Shown here piece after piece: positions 40,905 through 42,936 of a stretch of DNA of 42,936 bases. Below the pieces are notes generated by a model. The model did not search any database, was not told where the DNA came from, and was given only the letters and a program-made list of their open reading frames with translations. Location of the stretch: NCBI GenBank assembly GCA_946536315.1, contig CAMNEH010000010.1, positions 1 to 42,936 on the forward strand, written 5' to 3'. Source of the DNA: an uncultured Clostridia bacterium. GTDB lineage: Bacteria > Bacillota > Clostridia > Christensenellales > Aristaeellaceae. Made by a program: the position numbers and the translations under genes. How positions within the stretch are numbered: the first letter of the stretch is position 1; every line of letters starts with the position of its first letter.

Positions 40905-42590
40905 CTGTACAGACACGCTTTCGGTATGCTGCTCCTGCTGGCCGCAATGTGCGGCATTTTCGCCCCTCAGGGCGCCGTTCTGGCGGAAGATGCCGCTGTC
41001 CGGCAGGCGCTGATCTGCCTGGCGGAGGACCTGCCAGACAACCGTCCGTACAGCGCGGAGGGGACCGCCTACAGCAGGGACGCGGCGACGCCGCTCCTGT
41101 CCGGGGCCGGAGGCTTCATATATAAGCGGACCGCCGAAGTCAATACCTGGCTGTTTTCGGTGCCCGCATCGCCGGACACGCCGACGCTCTCTCTGCGCCT
41201 GGACGGCATCAGCGCGCTGACGGGCATCAGCCTGAACCAGCAGCCGCTTTCCAGCACACGGCCGGTCGCGATACCGCTGAACGAAACCGCCGAACTGCGG
41301 TACACCAGCGCGCGCACCCGGGGCGTCATCCGCCTGATATTCACCACGCTGCCGGTGATCCGGGTCGAGGTTTCCGGCACGCTCTACGTCGACCGGGATA
41401 CGGCGTGCAGGATCACCGTCTCCGACCCGGACTACCTGGCGCACGGTCAGGACGAGCCCGTTGCCGTATATGAAGCCGTCATTTCCCGCCGCGGCCGGTC
41501 CTCCGCGCGCTACGCCGCCAAGCATCCCTACAATTTTACGCTGATGCGGGACGGAGAAAAGTGGGACCATCCCCTGCTCGGCCTGCGCGCCGACAGCGAC
41601 TGGCTGCTGGACAGCGCGTACAACGACCGCTCGCGCATGCGCAACCGGGTGCTGATGGACGTATGGCACGCCACCTACCGCCTGCCCTGGGACCAGACCC
41701 TGTCCGGCGCGACCAGGGGCGCGTTTGTCGAGCTGTTTGTGGGCGACGCTTACCGCGGGCTGTACGCGCTCGGTGAAAAGCAGGACCGCCTTCAGCTCGG
41801 CCTGGCCAAAGCGGGCGGCCGCTGGAACAGCCTGCTGCTGCGCACAGGCGCGGCGGGCAAGGACCAATCCAGCCCCGCGGGCTTCGTCAGCCTCGGAACC
41901 GCACGGCCCGGCAGCAGCGACCCGCTGCGCTGGTACAACGTGGACATCCGTTACCCAAAGGATACCGCCTCGCGCTCCGGCGCGCTCTGGTCGGACTTCT
42001 ACGAGTACGTCCGCCTGGTCGTCGAGGGGACGCCGGAGGAATTCGCCGCGCGCATCGCCGATTACGCCGATCTGGACAACCTGGCCCGCTACTGGCTGTT
42101 TGCCAACGCCACCGATCTGACTGACAACATGCGCAAAAACATGACCTTCGCCCGGCTGGATGACCGGGACACGCGCTTCAACCGCTTCATTCTGGTGCCA
42201 TGGGACATGGATTCGTCCCTCGGCCGGCATTATACATCCAAAAAGAGCCGGGTGGACGAGCTGATCACCAACCGTCTTTTCACCCGGCTGATCCGCGAAA
42301 ACCCCGGCGGCTTTCTCGACATCCTCCGCGCGGACTGGGACGCGCTCCGCGATACGGCGCTGAGCGCCGACACAATCATGGCGCGCTTTGAGGACTATTA
42401 CGCCGCCATTCATCAGTCCGGCGCGGATCTGCGCGAGATCGCCAAATATCCCACCTTTACCAGCTATGTGAAGGCGGCTTATTCGTATGAGCTGAACTTT
42501 GACAGCGAGCTGGCCTATCTCCGCTCCTTCCTTGAAAAACGAATCGCCTGGCTGGACAGCCAGGTCGATTCGCTCTGCGGTCCAAGGTAA
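40905..42590 (+). CDS. CotH kinase family protein, exported, probable CTG start
   Basis: A 561-residue exported protein of the CotH family, protein kinase-like enzymes; CotH of Bacillus phosphorylates coat proteins. Family blocks: GLYALGEKQDRLQLGL, YWLFANATDLTDNMRKNMTFAR and FILVPWDMDSSLGRHY (the metal-binding DxD-like part). The first 200 residues contain beta-rich sequence. From CTG 40905 the product begins with Tyr-Arg-His and then a hydrophobic signal segment ending AVLA, and AGGAGG sits eight bases upstream. The first ATG (40926) has no ribosome site and would leave a signal peptide without positive charge. A gene caller would report 40926. The VTC, DUF4956 and Cthe_2159 genes that usually accompany CotH are 14 kb away. 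Confidence 0.85.
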   Translation: MYRHAFGMLLLLAAMCGIFAPQGAVLAEDAAVRQALICLAEDLPDNRPYSAEGTAYSRDAATPLLSGAGGFIYKRTAEVNTWLFSVPASPDTPTLSLRLDGISALTGISLNQQPLSSTRPVAIPLNETAELRYTSARTRGVIRLIFTTLPVIRVEVSGTLYVDRDTACRITVSDPDYLAHGQDEPVAVYEAVISRRGRSSARYAAKHPYNFTLMRDGEKWDHPLLGLRADSDWLLDSAYNDRSRMRNRVLMDVWHATYRLPWDQTLSGATRGAFVELFVGDAYRGLYALGEKQDRLQLGLAKAGGRWNSLLLRTGAAGKDQSSPAGFVSLGTARPGSSDPLRWYNVDIRYPKDTASRSGALWSDFYEYVRLVVEGTPEEFAARIADYADLDNLARYWLFANATDLTDNMRKNMTFARLDDRDTRFNRFILVPWDMDSSLGRHYTSKKSRVDELITNRLFTRLIRENPGGFLDILRADWDALRDTALSADTIMARFEDYYAAIHQSGADLREIAKYPTFTSYVKAAYSYELNFDSELAYLRSFLEKRIAWLDSQVDSLCGPR

Positions 42591-42595
42591 ACGCT

Positions 42596-42936
42596 TCAGC
42601 TGTCCACCTTCAGCACCGCCATAAACGCTTCGCCGGTCAGCTGGACCGTACCGAACTGGCGCATGCGTTTTTTGCCTTCCTTCTGTTTTTCAAGCAGCTT
42701 CTTTTTTCGCGTGATATCGCCGCCGTAGCACTTGGCCAGCACGTCCTTCCGGACCGCCTTGACCGTCTCGCGCGCGATGATTTTGCCGCCGATCGCCGCC
42801 TGGATAGGGATTTCGAACTGCTGGCGCGGGATGACTTCCTTGAGCTTCTCACAGATGCCGCGGCCGCGCGGATAGGCGCGCTCCTTGTGCACGATCATGG
42901 TGAAGGCGTCGCAGATCTCGCCGTTCAGCAGGATAT
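42596..42936 (-). CDS. lepA: Elongation factor 4 (LepA), C-terminal end, cut by the window
   Basis: About 112 residues of the C-terminus of the ribosome back-translocating GTPase Lep[72 protein letters not shown] and [17 protein letters not shown] are all diagnostic of the LepA C-terminal domain. The frame is open through the right edge, so the start lies outside. It converges with the CotH gene with only five bases between stops and no visible terminator. Confidence 0.96.
   Translation of the reverse strand, partial: ILLNGEICDAFTMIVHKERAYPRGRGICEKLKEVIPRQQFEIPIQAAIGGKIIARETVKAVRKDVLAKCYGGDITRKKKLLEKQKEGKKRMRQFGTVQLTGEAFMAVLKVDS

Noticed and set aside
1..42936. CRISPR array, tRNA, IS element, prophage or restriction-modification genes
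   Set aside because: None of the corresponding repeats, cloverleaf sequences or protein motifs was found on either strand.

Overview
The window looks like chromosomal DNA from a high-GC (roughly 60% or more by eye) low-spore-type Clostridia, probably a gut or rumen Christensenellales-like bacterium. This rests on gene content and signals rather than any search: sigma-A promoters, strong AGGAGG-type ribosome binding sites, ECF transporter S components, RNase Y, a VTC/DUF4956/Cthe_2159/CotH gene set, MATE, M18 peptidase and GH2. I saw no IS element, phage gene, CRISPR array or tRNA. Genes are tightly packed, with many ATGA/GTGA stop-start overlaps, so most belong to long operons.

Layout. 1-126 (minus) looks like the promoter and leader of an rRNA operon lying off the left edge. 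231-1933 (minus) is promoter, TPP riboswitch, terminator, thiT and an amidohydrolase. 1952-12834 (plus) is one long cell-envelope operon: Na+/solute symporter, acyl-adenylating ligase, acyl carrier protein, MBOAT acyltransferase, membrane-anchored SGNH protein with an ILEI-like domain, secreted C39-like protein, class A PBP. It has the logic of a dlt operon but a different type of ligase and a private transporter; I regard it as the best candidate for an undescribed system (surface or peptidoglycan acylation with an unknown acid). 12868-20429 (plus) is a peptide ABC transporter (oppA-B-C-D-F) translationally coupled to an alanine racemase; OppC carries an extracytoplasmic SH3b-like insertion, suggesting uptake of wall peptides.

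20414-22140 (minus) is a secreted HAD phosphatase. 22250-24168 (plus) is a promoter, a structured 230-nt leader ending in an intrinsic terminator, and rny. 24269-29023 (minus) is a two-component pair plus VTC polyphosphate polymerase, DUF4956 membrane protein and a secreted beta-helix Cthe_2159-like protein, with a TTTAAG-N5-TTTAAG operator at its promoter. 29021-37753 (minus) is a long run: SH3b wall protein, lipoprotein, GH2, M18 aminopeptidase, a strong 63-nt inverted repeat, panT, coaX, hom and a 34-residue membrane peptide, ending in a terminator. 37855-39424 (minus) is a MATE transporter; 39555-40784 (minus) is UDP-galactopyranose mutase; 40801-42590 (plus) is a CotH kinase protein that probably starts at CTG; 42596-42936 (minus) is the 3' end of lepA.

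How they fit together: much of the window concerns the cell surface (acylation, PBP, wall proteins, galactofuranose precursor, wall peptide uptake and D-alanine supply), with vitamin uptake (thiamine, pantothenate) and salvage genes under their own regulatory RNAs.
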